This document shows positions 18,901 through 27,600 of a DNA stretch of 64,000 bases, one piece after another. Position 1 is the stretch's first letter. Each line of letters starts with the position of its first letter. The stretch is from Solirubrobacter sp963724195 (GTDB lineage: Bacteria; Actinomycetota; Thermoleophilia; Solirubrobacterales; Solirubrobacteraceae), in NCBI GenBank assembly GCA_963724195.1, contig CAVRTQ010000005.1, forward strand, positions 62,001 to 126,000. The letters run 5' to 3'. Made by a program: the position numbers and the translations under genes. Below the pieces are notes generated by a model. That model was not told the origin of the DNA. It saw nothing but the letters and a program-made list of their open reading frames with translations, and did not search any database.

Positions 18901-19460
18901 TGGACGCGCTCGGCATGCAGCGCAAGGCGATCGAGCTCGCCGCCGAGGAGCTCGACCGCGCCCGCGACTGGGGCGCTCCCGGCACGGTCGCCCGCTCCCT
19001 GCGCGTGCTCGGCCTGCTCGAAGGCCCGGAAGGGCTGGAGCGGTTGGAGGAGGCGGTCGAGCTCGTGGCCAAGGGCTCCTGCCGGCTCGAGCTGGCCAAG
19101 TCCCTGGCGGGCCTCGGCGGGCTGCGCCGCCTGGCGGGCCGGCCCGACTACGCCCGCGAACCCTTGACCCGCGCGCACGAGCTGGCCGAGGTGTGCGGCG
19201 CCGAGCGGCTCTTGAGCACCATCCGGAGCGAGCTGCTCGCGGTGGGCGTTCAGCCGGCCTCGGCGATGCCGCACGGCGTGGCGTCCCTGACCGCGACCGA
19301 GCGCCGCGTGGCCGCCTTGGCCGCCGCGGGCCGGGCCGAGCGCGAGATCGCGCAGGAGCTGTTCGTGACCCCCCGGATCATCCAGATCAAGCTGGGCAGC
19401 GCGCTGCGCAAGCTGGGCGCGACGTCGCCGGGCGAGCTCGCGATGGCGCTCGAAACCTAA
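15930..19460 (+). CDS. Giant SARP-BTAD / STAND ATPase / LuxR transcriptional regulator
   Basis: Multidomain regulator of 1176 residues. Residues 1-95 form an OmpR/SARP-type winged helix (IHLCGRLVVEL, RRDELAEALW), about 96-245 the bacterial transcriptional activator (BTAD) helical repeat, about 255-560 an AAA/STAND ATPase with Walker A GPPGIGKSRLL and Walker B LLLEIDDLHWCD, then a long TPR-like repeat region, and at 1120-1176 a LuxR-type helix-turn-helix starting SLTATERRVAALAAAG. Having DNA-binding domains at both ends is uncommon. Such proteins switch on secondary-metabolite or catabolic operons; the FAD oxidase downstream is the nearest candidate target. Stop TAA sits inside the palindrome at 19454-19484. 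Confidence 0.9.
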   Translation: MVTNRIHLCGRLVVELHGQRLEDSLRGRQGRLLFAYLAINRDRPVRRDELAEALWSGKGAPPAYESLLAPPLSRLRKALGPGVLEGRSELQLVLPEDTWIDWEVARARTREGGWDAAREAVEIADRGLLPGLEAPWIDTKRRELADLRVEALEATAHAGALLGGAALPEAEQAARAAVQAHPYRESARAVLMEVLRARGNVNEALRVYEDIRVLLREELGSSPGAALVALHQALLRDDPAPTPAAPVAKPIPRSSTLVERDREVALLDGLLQEATLGEGRAVLIEGPPGIGKSRLLAEFRRRAVADGAHVLNARAGELEREFPFGVVRQLFEAVVTDPDALAGAAAAARVVFASPENGTPTGDASFAALHGLYWLTLNLAAERPLLLEIDDLHWCDRPSLRFLAYLVRRLEGQPVLVSASVRTGDAPTDAALMAEIANDPATAHVRPGPLSEEAVGELVAKRLGAEPDAAFRQACHGTTGGNPLLVRQLLNALETDHVRPDAAHADVVRAIGSRAVSSSVLLRLARLPGEAATVARAVAVLGESAELPTVAALSGLDEAQVAGAMAALARAEILRPEPPPGFVHPLVRDAVYTGLPLGERELLHARAAGVLRERGAPLDQVAGQLMLTPGRGDAAVARLLHEAGNAAMSRGAVDSSVGYMQRALEEPPARDDRPRLLLDLGEAEALTRGPDSALHLRDAYDGLTDVQLRIRAANALGRALLFTSSPAEGSRVALEAAAALPEDLADEALGLRAFALMGVPFGAMDPAEMRPVREWRGRPLETIGEKLMGAVSALEWTQAGGHVDEVIPQAFRALAGGELQQRDPNLLTLAALLPLIVGDRDEALRLFDLGMVEAHRRGSLFAVTGMYLWRGFSLFWRGDLIDAEEELRASFDQAESWGYGPDTLQWNAAHLSWCLTERGNLGEARTALMRARERGGRSDGARYWCNARLELLVAEGSYEEAVEAADEYADRFRHYHNPAAARWSGLRAVALDALGMQRKAIELAAEELDRARDWGAPGTVARSLRVLGLLEGPEGLERLEEAVELVAKGSCRLELAKSLAGLGGLRRLAGRPDYAREPLTRAHELAEVCGAERLLSTIRSELLAVGVQPASAMPHGVASLTATERRVAALAAAGRAEREIAQELFVTPRIIQIKLGSALRKLGATSPGELAMALET

Positions 19461-19484
19461 AGCGGGACAGTCCCGCTTTAGGTT
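19454..19484. repeat. Palindromic repeat, copy 1 (15-bp perfect arms)
   Basis: Perfect 31-base palindrome with core TAAAGCGGGACAGTCCC and single central A. It contains the stop codon of the SARP/LuxR gene at 19458-19460. Copies with the same core occur at 41808-41830 and 54273-54295, each also at gene ends. Probably a terminator or a mobile short palindrome. Confidence 0.8.
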
Positions 19485-19536
19485 CGGCAACGTCGCGGCA
19501 AGCCGCGGGCAACCCGCACCCGCGACGGTGCGCGGC

Positions 19537-20886
19537 ATGACGATGATCGATCCCGCTCCGGCCCTGCGCGACCTCTGCGGCGGTGCCATCGCCCTGCCCG
19601 GCGACGACGGCTACGACGCTGCCCGCCAGGCGTTCAATCTCGCCGTCGACCAGCGCCCCGCGGCCGTCGCGTACCCCGCGGACGAGCACGAGGTGGCGGC
19701 CATCGTCCGCGCCGCCCGCGAGCACGGCCTGCGCGTCGCGCCGCAGGCCACCGGCCACAACGCGGGTCCGCTGGGCAGCCTCGACCGCTCGATCCTGGTC
19801 AAGACGAGCGGGATCGGCGGCGTGGAGATCGACGCCGTCAACCGGATCGCCCGCGTCGGTGCCGGCGTGCTGTGGGAGGAGGTCGTCGACGCCGCCGCGC
19901 CGTACGGTCTGATCGCGCTCCACGGCTCCAGCCCGAACGTCAGCGTCACGGGCTACTCGCTCGGCGGCGGCATGGGCTGGCTCGCACGCAGCCACGGCCT
20001 GCAGGCCAACAGCGTCACCGCGATCGAGCTCGTGACCGCCGAGGGAGAGCTGGTGCGCACGGACGCGCAGCACGACCCCGAGCTGTTCTGGGCGCTGCGC
20101 GGTGGCGGCGGCAACTTCGGCATCGTCACCGCGCTCGAGTTCCGCCTCTACCCGCTCAGCGAGGTCTACGCGGGGATGATGCTGTGGGACTGGACCGAGG
20201 CCGAGCGCGTGCTCACGGCCTGGGCGCAGTGGGCGGTCGACGCGCCCGACCACGTCACCACGTCCTTCCGGATCATGCAGCTCCCGCCGCTCGAGGCGCT
20301 TCCGGAGCTGCTGCGCGGCCGCAACGTCGTGATCATCGACGGCGCCGTCCAGGGCGACCCGGCCGTGCTCGACCCGCTGCGCGCGCTCAGCCCCGAGCTC
20401 GACCTGTTCGGCATGGTCCCGGCGCCCGCGCTCGTGCGCATCCACCAGGACCCGGAGGACCCGATGCCGTCCGTCGGCGACACCGCGCTGATCGCCCAGC
20501 TCCCGGCGGAGGCCGTCCAGGCGCTGATGGCCGTCGCCGGCCCGGGCTCCGGCTCGCCGCTGGAGATGGTGGAGTTCCGCCAGGGCGGCGGTGCGCTGCA
20601 GCGCGCGACGCCGGGCCACGGGGCAATCGCCGGCGTCCCCGCGCAGTTCGTCCTGTTCACCGGCGCGCTCGCGCTGGACCCGGAGATGGCCGCCGCCAAG
20701 CAGGCGCACATGGCCAAGCTCAAGGCCGCGCTGGCCCCGTACACCCGCGCCGGTCACTACCTCAACTTCGCCGAGGAGCAGGTCGACGTGTCCGAGACCT
20801 TCGACACCGACACCTGGGCGCGGCTGTGCGCCGTCAAGGACCGCCTGGACCCGGAAAACACGATCCACGCGAACCACGCCATCTAA
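19537..20886 (+). CDS. FAD-linked oxidase with berberine-bridge (BBE) C-terminal domain
   Basis: Flavoprotein oxidase of the vanillyl-alcohol oxidase/BBE group, about 449 residues. The FAD-binding domain shows ATGHNAGPLG, whose histidine is the usual 8-alpha covalent attachment site, and GYSLGGGMGWLAR. The cysteine that makes the second flavin bond in bicovalent members is absent from the segment SSPNVSVTGYS. C-terminal BBE motif is HYLNFAEEQ and ENTIHANHAI. Substrates in the family range from sugars to alkaloids; none can be assigned. ATG 19537 is preferred; GTG 19528 is in frame. A -10 was not recognised; the palindrome 19454-19484 separates it from the regulator. Confidence 0.87.
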   Translation: MTMIDPAPALRDLCGGAIALPGDDGYDAARQAFNLAVDQRPAAVAYPADEHEVAAIVRAAREHGLRVAPQATGHNAGPLGSLDRSILVKTSGIGGVEIDAVNRIARVGAGVLWEEVVDAAAPYGLIALHGSSPNVSVTGYSLGGGMGWLARSHGLQANSVTAIELVTAEGELVRTDAQHDPELFWALRGGGGNFGIVTALEFRLYPLSEVYAGMMLWDWTEAERVLTAWAQWAVDAPDHVTTSFRIMQLPPLEALPELLRGRNVVIIDGAVQGDPAVLDPLRALSPELDLFGMVPAPALVRIHQDPEDPMPSVGDTALIAQLPAEAVQALMAVAGPGSGSPLEMVEFRQGGGALQRATPGHGAIAGVPAQFVLFTGALALDPEMAAAKQAHMAKLKAALAPYTRAGHYLNFAEEQVDVSETFDTDTWARLCAVKDRLDPENTIHANHAI

Positions 20887-20899
20887 ACTTCGCCGCCAT

Positions 20900-21469
20900 A
20901 TGGGGCGGATCTACGAGCGCATCGACGACCACTTGCACAAGTGGATCAACCAGCAATCGATGTTCTTCGTGGGCACCGCCCCGGCGGCGACGGACGGGCA
21001 CGTCAACGTCTCGCCCAAGGGCCCGATGGGCTCGCTGCGCATCCTGGACGACCACACGGTGGCCTACCTGGACATCGTCGGCAGCGGCGCGGAGACGATC
21101 GCCCACATCCGCGAGAACGGGCGGATCGTCGTGATGTTCTGCGCCTTCCAGGGGCCGCCGCGGATCCTGCGCCTGCACGGCCGCGGCGAGGTCGTCCTGC
21201 CCGGCGAGCCGCGGTTCGACGAGCTGCTGCAAGCGGGCTTCCAGGAGCCCGAGGCGCCCGAGGCGCGGCGCGCGATCATCGTCGTGCACGTGCAGCGGGT
21301 CGCCGACTCCTGCGGCTACGGCGTGCCGCTGCTGGCCTACGAGGGCGAGCGTCCGCACAGCGACTTGTCAACCGCGAAGCGGTTGCGGGTAGAAGGGCCT
21401 GACGCCATGCGCAACTACGAGGCAAAGCACAACCAAGCGTCCATCGACGGCCTGCCGGCGCTCTCATGA
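20900..21469 (+). CDS. Pyridoxamine 5'-phosphate oxidase-family (PPOX) protein
   Basis: Split-barrel flavin-binding protein of 189 residues. The N-terminal half shows VNVSPKGPMGSLRILDD and RIVVMFCAFQGPPRILRLHG, typical of the actinobacterial PPOX group that binds FMN or F420. A C-terminal segment ends near NYEAKHNQASIDG. TAAACT at 20884-20889, overlapping the end of the FAD oxidase, lies ten bases before ATG and could drive a short-leader transcript. Its stop overlaps the next ATG (ATGA), so it is co-translated with the VOC protein. Confidence 0.87.
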   Translation: MGRIYERIDDHLHKWINQQSMFFVGTAPAATDGHVNVSPKGPMGSLRILDDHTVAYLDIVGSGAETIAHIRENGRIVVMFCAFQGPPRILRLHGRGEVVLPGEPRFDELLQAGFQEPEAPEARRAIIVVHVQRVADSCGYGVPLLAYEGERPHSDLSTAKRLRVEGPDAMRNYEAKHNQASIDGLPALS

Positions 21470-21816
21470 GCATCCGGGGCGTCCACACCATCATGTTCGG
21501 CGAAGACGCCGAAGCCATTCGCGCGTTCCTGCGCGACGTCCTCGACCTGGACTACGTCGAAGCCGGCGGCGGCTGGCCGATCTTCAAGCTCCCGCCGACC
21601 GAGTTGGCCGCCCACCCGAGCGAGACCTCCGGCCACTACGAGCTCTACCTGATGTGCGATGACATCGAGGAGACCCGGGCCGAGCTGGAAGGCAAGGGCG
21701 TCGAGTTCACGGCGCCAGTCCGCGACCAGGGCTGGGGGCTCGTCACCGCGATGCAGGTCCCCGGCGGCGGTGAGCTGGGGCTCTACCAGCCGCTGCACGC
21801 CACCGCGGTGCCCTGA
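21466..21816 (+). CDS. VOC superfamily (glyoxalase/bleomycin-resistance-like) protein
   Basis: Protein of 116 residues with one vicinal-oxygen-chelate unit: GVHTIMFGEDAEAIRAFLRD at the start, HYELYLMCDDIEET in the middle and GGELGLYQP at the end. The terminal Glu metal ligand of the family could be the E in GGELGLY. Overlaps the PPOX gene by four bases. Possible lyase or binding protein; substrate not assignable. Confidence 0.87.
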   Translation: MSIRGVHTIMFGEDAEAIRAFLRDVLDLDYVEAGGGWPIFKLPPTELAAHPSETSGHYELYLMCDDIEETRAELEGKGVEFTAPVRDQGWGLVTAMQVPGGGELGLYQPLHATAVP

Positions 21817-21856
21817 CGTCCAGGACTGGGGCTGAGGCTCCCGGCGGCTGGGTAGA

Positions 21857-23080
21857 GTGGTGCGGCCGCCGGGCCGTCACCCATTCATCTTGACTCCTCC
21901 AGAGACCGTCAACAGGGCTCCGCGCGACTCCGCGGCGGCCTCCGGCCCGATCCGGCTGCTGCTCGTCGAGGACGACGACGGCGACGCGCTGCTCGTCGAG
22001 GAGCTGTTCAACATCAGCGGCGCGTACATGGAGATCATCCGGGTGACGACGCTCGCCGAGGCGCGGCGCGAGAACCTGGCGGAGATCGACTGCGTGCTGC
22101 TGGACCTGGACCTGCCGGACGCGCAGGGCCTGGCCGGGCTGCACCGGCTCAAGACGGACCGCGCGGACGTCGCGGTGCTCGTCCTCACCGGGCTCGACGA
22201 CGAGCGCCGCGGGATGGAAGCCGTCGGCGCGGGCGCGCAGGACTACCTCGTCAAGGGCCAGATCGACGGCCAGAGTCTGACCCGCGCCGTGCACTACGCG
22301 GTCGAGCGCCTGCGCGCGGACGAAGCGCGCCGCGAGCTCGAGGTCGCGCGCCTGCACGCGGAGGAGAACGTCCGCCTCGAGCGCGGCCTGCTGCCGGCGC
22401 CGCTGGTCAACGACGAGCATCTCGTCCTCACCGCGCACTACCGCCCCGGCCGGCGCCGCGCGCTGCTCGGGGGCGACTTCTACGACGCGGTCCAGACCGC
22501 CGACGGCACGGTGCACGCCGTGATCGGCGACGTCTCCGGCCACGGCCCGGACGCCGCGGCACTCGGTGTGTCGCTGCGGATCGCCTGGCGCACGCTCGTG
22601 ATCGGCGGCCACTCGACGGAAGCGCTGCTGCCGACGCTGCAGGTCGTCCACGGTCACGAGCGCCACCACTCGTGGATGTTCACGACGCTCTGCATGGCGA
22701 CGATCGCCCCCGATCAGCGTCGGCTCACGCTGCGTCTCGCCGGGCATCCGCCGCCGTTGCTGATCACGCCCGACGGCATCGAATCGATGGAGCCGGCGAA
22801 GGGCGAGCCGCCGCTGGGCGTCGTCGACGATGCCCGCTGGACGGCCTACGAGCACACGCTGCCGGAGCAGTGGTCGCTGCTGCTCTACACCGACGGCCTG
22901 ATCGAGGGCCGCACCGGCGTGGGCAACGCGCGACTGGGCGGGGAAGGGCTCGCGGCGATGCTCCGCGGGCTCGACACGAACTCGCCAGGGCTCGTGGCCT
23001 CGCTGGTCGAACGCGCCGAGGAGCTCAACGGCGGGCCGCTGCTGGACGACGTCGCGGCGTTCGTGGTGCGCACGCGGTGA
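21857..23080 (+). CDS. Response regulator fused to PP2C (RsbU-type) serine phosphatase
   Basis: Signalling protein of about 400 residues: receiver domain (LLLVEDDDGD, phospho-acceptor in VLLDLDLPDA, Lys in DYLVKGQID), a linker coiled coil, then an SpoIIE/RsbU phosphatase with GGDFYDAV, GDVSGHGPDAA and LYTDGLIEGR. It would dephosphorylate an anti-sigma-factor antagonist under control of the adjacent kinase. Start uncertain: GTG 21857 gives a 33-base extension over TTG 21890, which begins LTPPETVN. Its stop overlaps the start of the CHASE3 kinase (GTGA), so the three signalling genes form a translationally coupled set. Confidence 0.9.
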   Translation: MVRPPGRHPFILTPPETVNRAPRDSAAASGPIRLLLVEDDDGDALLVEELFNISGAYMEIIRVTTLAEARRENLAEIDCVLLDLDLPDAQGLAGLHRLKTDRADVAVLVLTGLDDERRGMEAVGAGAQDYLVKGQIDGQSLTRAVHYAVERLRADEARRELEVARLHAEENVRLERGLLPAPLVNDEHLVLTAHYRPGRRRALLGGDFYDAVQTADGTVHAVIGDVSGHGPDAAALGVSLRIAWRTLVIGGHSTEALLPTLQVVHGHERHHSWMFTTLCMATIAPDQRRLTLRLAGHPPPLLITPDGIESMEPAKGEPPLGVVDDARWTAYEHTLPEQWSLLLYTDGLIEGRTGVGNARLGGEGLAAMLRGLDTNSPGLVASLVERAEELNGGPLLDDVAAFVVRTR

Positions 23081-24615
23081 GGCTCCGCCGTCGCCGCGGG
23101 AAGCGGCGTCTGCGGGCCGGGCAGTACTTCGCGCGTGGTGTCGCGTTCCTGGTGTTCATCGCCATCGTCGGCACGGTCCGCAGCGCGTTCGCGCTCCACA
23201 ACCTGAGCAACGCGCGGGCCGAGCTGATCGACCAGCTCGCCCCGACGGCGCTCGCCGCCAACGACATCGCGATCGCGATGCTCGACCAGGAGACCGGTCT
23301 GCGCGGCTACGTGCTCTCCGGCGAGCAGAGCTTCCTGCGACCGTTCCGGACCGGGCGGACCAACGCCGACGCGGCGCTCGAGCGGCTCGAGAGTCAGTTG
23401 CGCTTCGACAGCGTCCAGCCGTTCCGGGGCGAGATCGAGGAGATCGCGGCCGCCGCGCGCGACTGGGAGCGCAACTACGCCGACGAGACCGTCACGGAGC
23501 TCTCGTCGAACCCGGGCGGGCCGCGCAGCGTCGCGCAGGTCGAGGCCGGCCGGGCCCAGTTCGATCGGTTCCGCGCCGCCGTCACGCGCCTCAACGAGCA
23601 GCTCGGGCCGGCGCGCGCGGAGGCCCGCGAGGCGCTGCGCGACAACGCGAGGGTCGTCTGGTTCTGGGTGCTCTTCACCGGTGTCGTGATCCTGCTCAGC
23701 CTCGCGCTCGTGGCCCGGACGCTGCGGCGCGAGATGGTGATTCCGCTGCAGACGCTCGCGGGGCGGGTGCGCGCGGTCGCCCGCGGGGACTACGAGCGCG
23801 AGGTGACCAGCGGCGGGGCGGCTGAGGTGGCCGAGCTGGCCGAGGACGTCGAAGCGATGCGCGCGCGGATCGTGGCCGAGCTCGCCGCGCTGCAGGCCGC
23901 GGAGTCCGACCTGCGGCGCTCCAACCAGGAGCTCGAGCAGTTCGCGTACGTCGCCTCCCACGACCTGCAGGAGCCGCTGCGCAAGGTCGCGTCGTTCTGC
24001 CAGCTGCTCCAGCAGCGCTACGGCGGCGAGCTCGACGCGCGCGCGGACCAGTACATCGGCTTCGCCGTGGACGGCGCCCAGCGCATGCAGGACCTCATCA
24101 ACGACCTGCTGGCGTTCTCGCGGGTGGGGCGGATGGAGCAGCCGCACATCGCCGTGGACTGCGCGGCGCTCGTGGAGCGCGTGCGGGCCGACCTCGGGCG
24201 GGTGATCGAGGAGAGCGGCGCCGAGATCGTCGTGGACGGCGAGCTGCCGACGGTCATGGGCGACGCGACGCTGCTGCGGGTGGTGTTCCAGAACCTGATC
24301 GGGAACGCGATCAAGTTCCGCGGCGAGGCGGCGCCGCGCGCGGAGCTCTCCGCCGTGCGCGAGGGCGAGTGCTGGAAGTTCCGCGTCGCCGACAACGGGA
24401 TCGGGATCGACGCCGAGTACGCGGAACGGATCTTCGTCATCTTCCAGCGGCTGCACCCGCGCTCGCAGTACGAGGGGACGGGCATCGGGCTCGCCATGTG
24501 CCGCAAGATCGTCGAATACCACGGCGGCCGGATGTGGCTGGACACGGACACTTCCGGCAGGCGAGGGTTCTACCTTCTACTTCACCTTGCCTGCCGAACC
24601 GGACACGGAGCGTCG

Positions 24616-24619
<4 letters not shown>
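23077..24619 (+). CDS. CHASE3-HAMP sensor histidine kinase, one frameshift near the 3' end
   Basis: Membrane histidine kinase of about 513 residues. Basic N-terminus, membrane helix (residues 17-36), CHASE3 extracellular domain with MLDQETGLRGYVLSGEQSFL, second helix near 190-210, HAMP, HisKA with His295 in YVASHDLQEPLRK, and HATPase_c (NLIGNAIKF, DNGIGID, GTGIGLAMCRKIVE). Near 24560 an extra base breaks the frame; restoring it gives the usual kinase ending GEGSTFYFTLPAEPD and a TGA at 24617-24619 overlapping the next ATG. Without that the kinase and the CheY-like protein would read as one fused chain, which I think is false. Family: bacteriophytochrome-like CHASE3 kinases. Confidence 0.88.
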
Positions 24620-25058
<439 letters not shown>

Positions 25059-25062
<4 letters not shown>

Positions 25063-26168
25063 AGCACGGGTCGGTCCTGCTCGCGGCTGTCGTACTCGCC
25101 GGGTGTGGGTCCGACGCGGGGCCTGCTTCGCCGGTCGCGACGACCGCTCCCGCGACCGCGACGCCGAACGAGACGCCCGGGCCGACGGTGACGCCGTCCG
25201 CCACGCCGACGGCGGCGCCCACGCAGGCGCCGGCGGCGCGGCGCGTGGTCGCGACGGGGCTCGACGTGCCGTGGGGGATCGCGTTCCTCCCGGACGGCGA
25301 CGCCCTGGTCGCCGAGCGCGCGACCGCGCGGATCCTGCGGATTCCCGCCGGTGGCGGGGAGCCGGAGCGCGTGATGACGGTGCCCGGCGTGGCGCGCGAC
25401 GCCGGGGAGGGCGGGCTGCTCGGGCTCGCGGTCTCGCCCCGGTATGCCTCGGATGCGTTCGTGTACGCGTACTTCACGTCGACGCGCGGGGACAACCGGA
25501 TCGTGCGCTTCAAGCTGGGCGAGCGGGTGCGGACGGTGCTGACCGGGCTGCGTTCGGCCGGCATCCACAACGGCGGACGGATCGCGTTCGGGCCGGACGG
25601 GAAGCTCTACGCGGGCGTCGGCGACGCCGGGAACACGGCCTTGGCCCAGGACCGGTCTTCGCGGAACGGCAAGATCCTGCGCATGGACCCGGACGGCGAC
25701 AACGCGCGGGTGTGGTCGCTCGGGCACCGCAACGTGCAGGGGCTCGCCTGGGACCGGCGCGGGCGGCTGTGGGCGAGCGAGTTCGGCCAGAACGCGCGTG
25801 ACGAGGTCAACCTGATCCGGCGCGGACGCAACTACGGCTGGCCCGAGGTCGAGGGGGTCGGGTCGACTGCCGGCGGACGATTCACGAACCCGAAGGTGAC
25901 GTGGGCCACGTCGGCCGCTTCGCCCAGCGGCGCGGCGATCATCGGCACCAACCTGTACGTCGCGGCGTTGCAGGGCGAGTGCGTGTGGAAGATCCCGCTG
26001 GACGGGGCGTCCGCGGGCAAGCCGACGCGCATGCTCGCCGGGCGCTACGGGCGCATCCGGACCGTGGTCGCGGCGCCGGACGGGACACTCTGGGTGGCGA
26101 CGTCCAACCGCGACGGCCGCGGCTCCCCGCGCGACGGCGACGACCGGATCATCGCGGTACGCGTATGA
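25059..26168 (+). CDS. PQQ-dependent sugar dehydrogenase-like lipoprotein (glucose/sorbosone dehydrogenase family)
   Basis: Six-bladed beta-propeller of the soluble aldose/sorbosone dehydrogenase family, 369 residues. Lipobox VVLAGC puts the lipid on Cys16?-region of the short signal peptide, followed by a Pro/Thr/Ala linker to about residue 60. Propeller signatures: VPWGIAFLPDGDALVAER, GEGGLLGLAVSP, GIHNGGRIAFGPDGKLYAGVGD and GHRNVQGLAWD, which include the catalytic His and PQQ contacts. It would oxidise sugars outside the membrane. ATG overlaps the response-regulator stop (ATGA). No PQQ synthesis genes are in view, so cofactor use is inferred from family. Confidence 0.87.
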
Positions 26169-26179
26169 GGGGCGTCCCG

Positions 26180-26383
26180 ATGTCCGACGAGGTCCTGCGA
26201 TCGATGCAGATGACCGCCGGGAACCAGGCGGTGGGCCGCGCTATTGCCGAGGGACGGATAGCGCCTGTAGTGTCGGCCGATGGAGCGTCAGCGCGCCAGT
26301 CAGCCGGAGACGAAGCAGACGGCGGCGCCGGCGCTCCGGATGAGCGAGCCGACGATCCTCTCGCTCCAGAAGACGGCGGGTAA
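26180..26383 (+). CDS. Short GNQAV-motif open frame, probable partial duplicate of the next gene
   Basis: Begins MSDEVLRSMQMTAGNQAV and aligns without gaps to the internal start of the next gene (MSEPTILSLQKTAGNQAV) over 25 residues. After about residue 28 the similarity is lost, and the frame overlaps the next gene's first 100 bases. An in-frame ATG 15 bases earlier overlaps the sugar-dehydrogenase stop. It looks like a duplicated 5' end left as a remnant or a very small peptide. I am not sure it is expressed. Confidence 0.45.
   Translation: MSDEVLRSMQMTAGNQAVGRAIAEGRIAPVVSADGASARQSAGDEADGGAGAPDERADDPLAPEDGG
26268..26273 (+). promoter_or_regulatory. -10-like TAGTGT, leaderless promoter of the GNQAV protein
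   Basis: TAGTGT is followed by six bases and the ATG at 26280, the same geometry as at the SARP and GntR genes. It supports the upstream ATG over the internal one at 26340. Confidence 0.5.
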
Positions 26384-27567
26384 CCAGGCGGTCTGCCGGG
26401 CGATCGCGGCCGGCATGCTCGCCCGCGAGGACCTCGCCGACAAGCCGATCTCCGGCGTCACGGTGGCGCCGCAGAAGGCGACGATGCCGCTCGAGTCCGG
26501 CACGAGCATCACCGCCGCGGCCAAGCCCGCGGGCGTGACGGGCGTCAAGTGGACGCTCGAGGCCGGCACCGTCGCTCCCGCCACGGGGACCACGATCGAC
26601 GAGTCCACCGGCGTCGTGTCTCTGGACGCCAAGCAGCCGGGCGGCAAGATGAAGCCGAAGGCGACCAACGGCGCGTCGTTCGCCAACGCGGAGTTCCGGG
26701 TGATCGAGAAGCCCAAGGACATCGCGTCGACGACGTCCTCGGTCGCGGGCAACTACGAGGCCCACTTCACCCACACGTTCAACTCGTCCGGCGCCGGGCA
26801 GTCCGGGCTCGAGGACGCGAACATCAACGAGAAGTTCGACTCGTTGACCGCGAAGACCCCGTTCGGCGACGACTTCACGTTGAAGGCGAACGCCGCCGGG
26901 AGCGCGGGCTGGTTCCTGAGCAGCTCGGGCCAGATGAACACGGTCGACAAGGTCTCGATCTCGACCGCCGGCATCGACGCCGGGCCGTTCATCAAGAACG
27001 CCTCGAACCCCGCGCCCACCAAGAAGCTCCCGCAGGGCTTCACGATGACCCAGAAGTTCCACTTCCGCACGTTCCCGTCGGACAAGCTCGAGGACGCGCA
27101 CTTCACGCACGACCGATCACGTGCGCGAGCTCGTCGAGAAGGACGGCAAGCTCTTCATGAAGCTCGGGGCGGGGAAGGGGAGCGAGCTCATCCCGTACGT
27201 CGGGCCGGCCGTGTTCCGCAACATGAAGGCCGACAAGACGACGATCGTCGCCTCCGAGGCGAAGCCCGCGAAGGGCAAGTGGGCGCAGAACACCGTGCAG
27301 GTGAGCGTCGACGCCGAGGGCAGCAAGGCCACGCCCAAGTACTCGATCCAGGGCGAGAAGCTCGGGTGCTCGGTCGACGCGTCGGGCGAGGTCAAGATCG
27401 GCGACAAGCCCGGGACGATCACGGTCCGGGCCGGCAACGCGAAGAACTACGACGAGGTCACGATCACCATCACCGCTCCGGCCGCTCCCGCCGCGGGTGC
27501 TCCGGCCGCGAAGAGCCTCGATACGGGAGTCATGGGCGCGGACGACGAGCCCGTCGAAGAGCCGTAG
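26280..27567 (+). CDS. GNQAV-motif protein with Ig-like C-terminal domain, one frameshift
   Basis: Unrecognised family, about 428 residues. Residues 27-42 read LQKTAGNQAVCRAI, an amphipathic helix motif I associate from memory with N-termini of proteins linked to extracellular contractile injection systems (those with DUF4157). The middle has beta segments with the odd phrase KAKTPFGDDF-like repeats and a domain ending FTMTQKFHFRTFPSDK. The last 100 residues read like a bacterial Ig-like (Big) domain: PKYSIQGEKLGCSVDASGEV, then GTITVRAGN. There is no signal peptide. A +1 break near 27110 separates HFTHD from DHVRELVEKDGK. Sits between the sugar dehydrogenase and a coiled-coil membrane protein; see also the related motif at 52625-53665. 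Confidence 0.7.
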
Positions 27568-27600
27568 CGGTTCGGACCCCTACGATGGGGAACCATCGCG

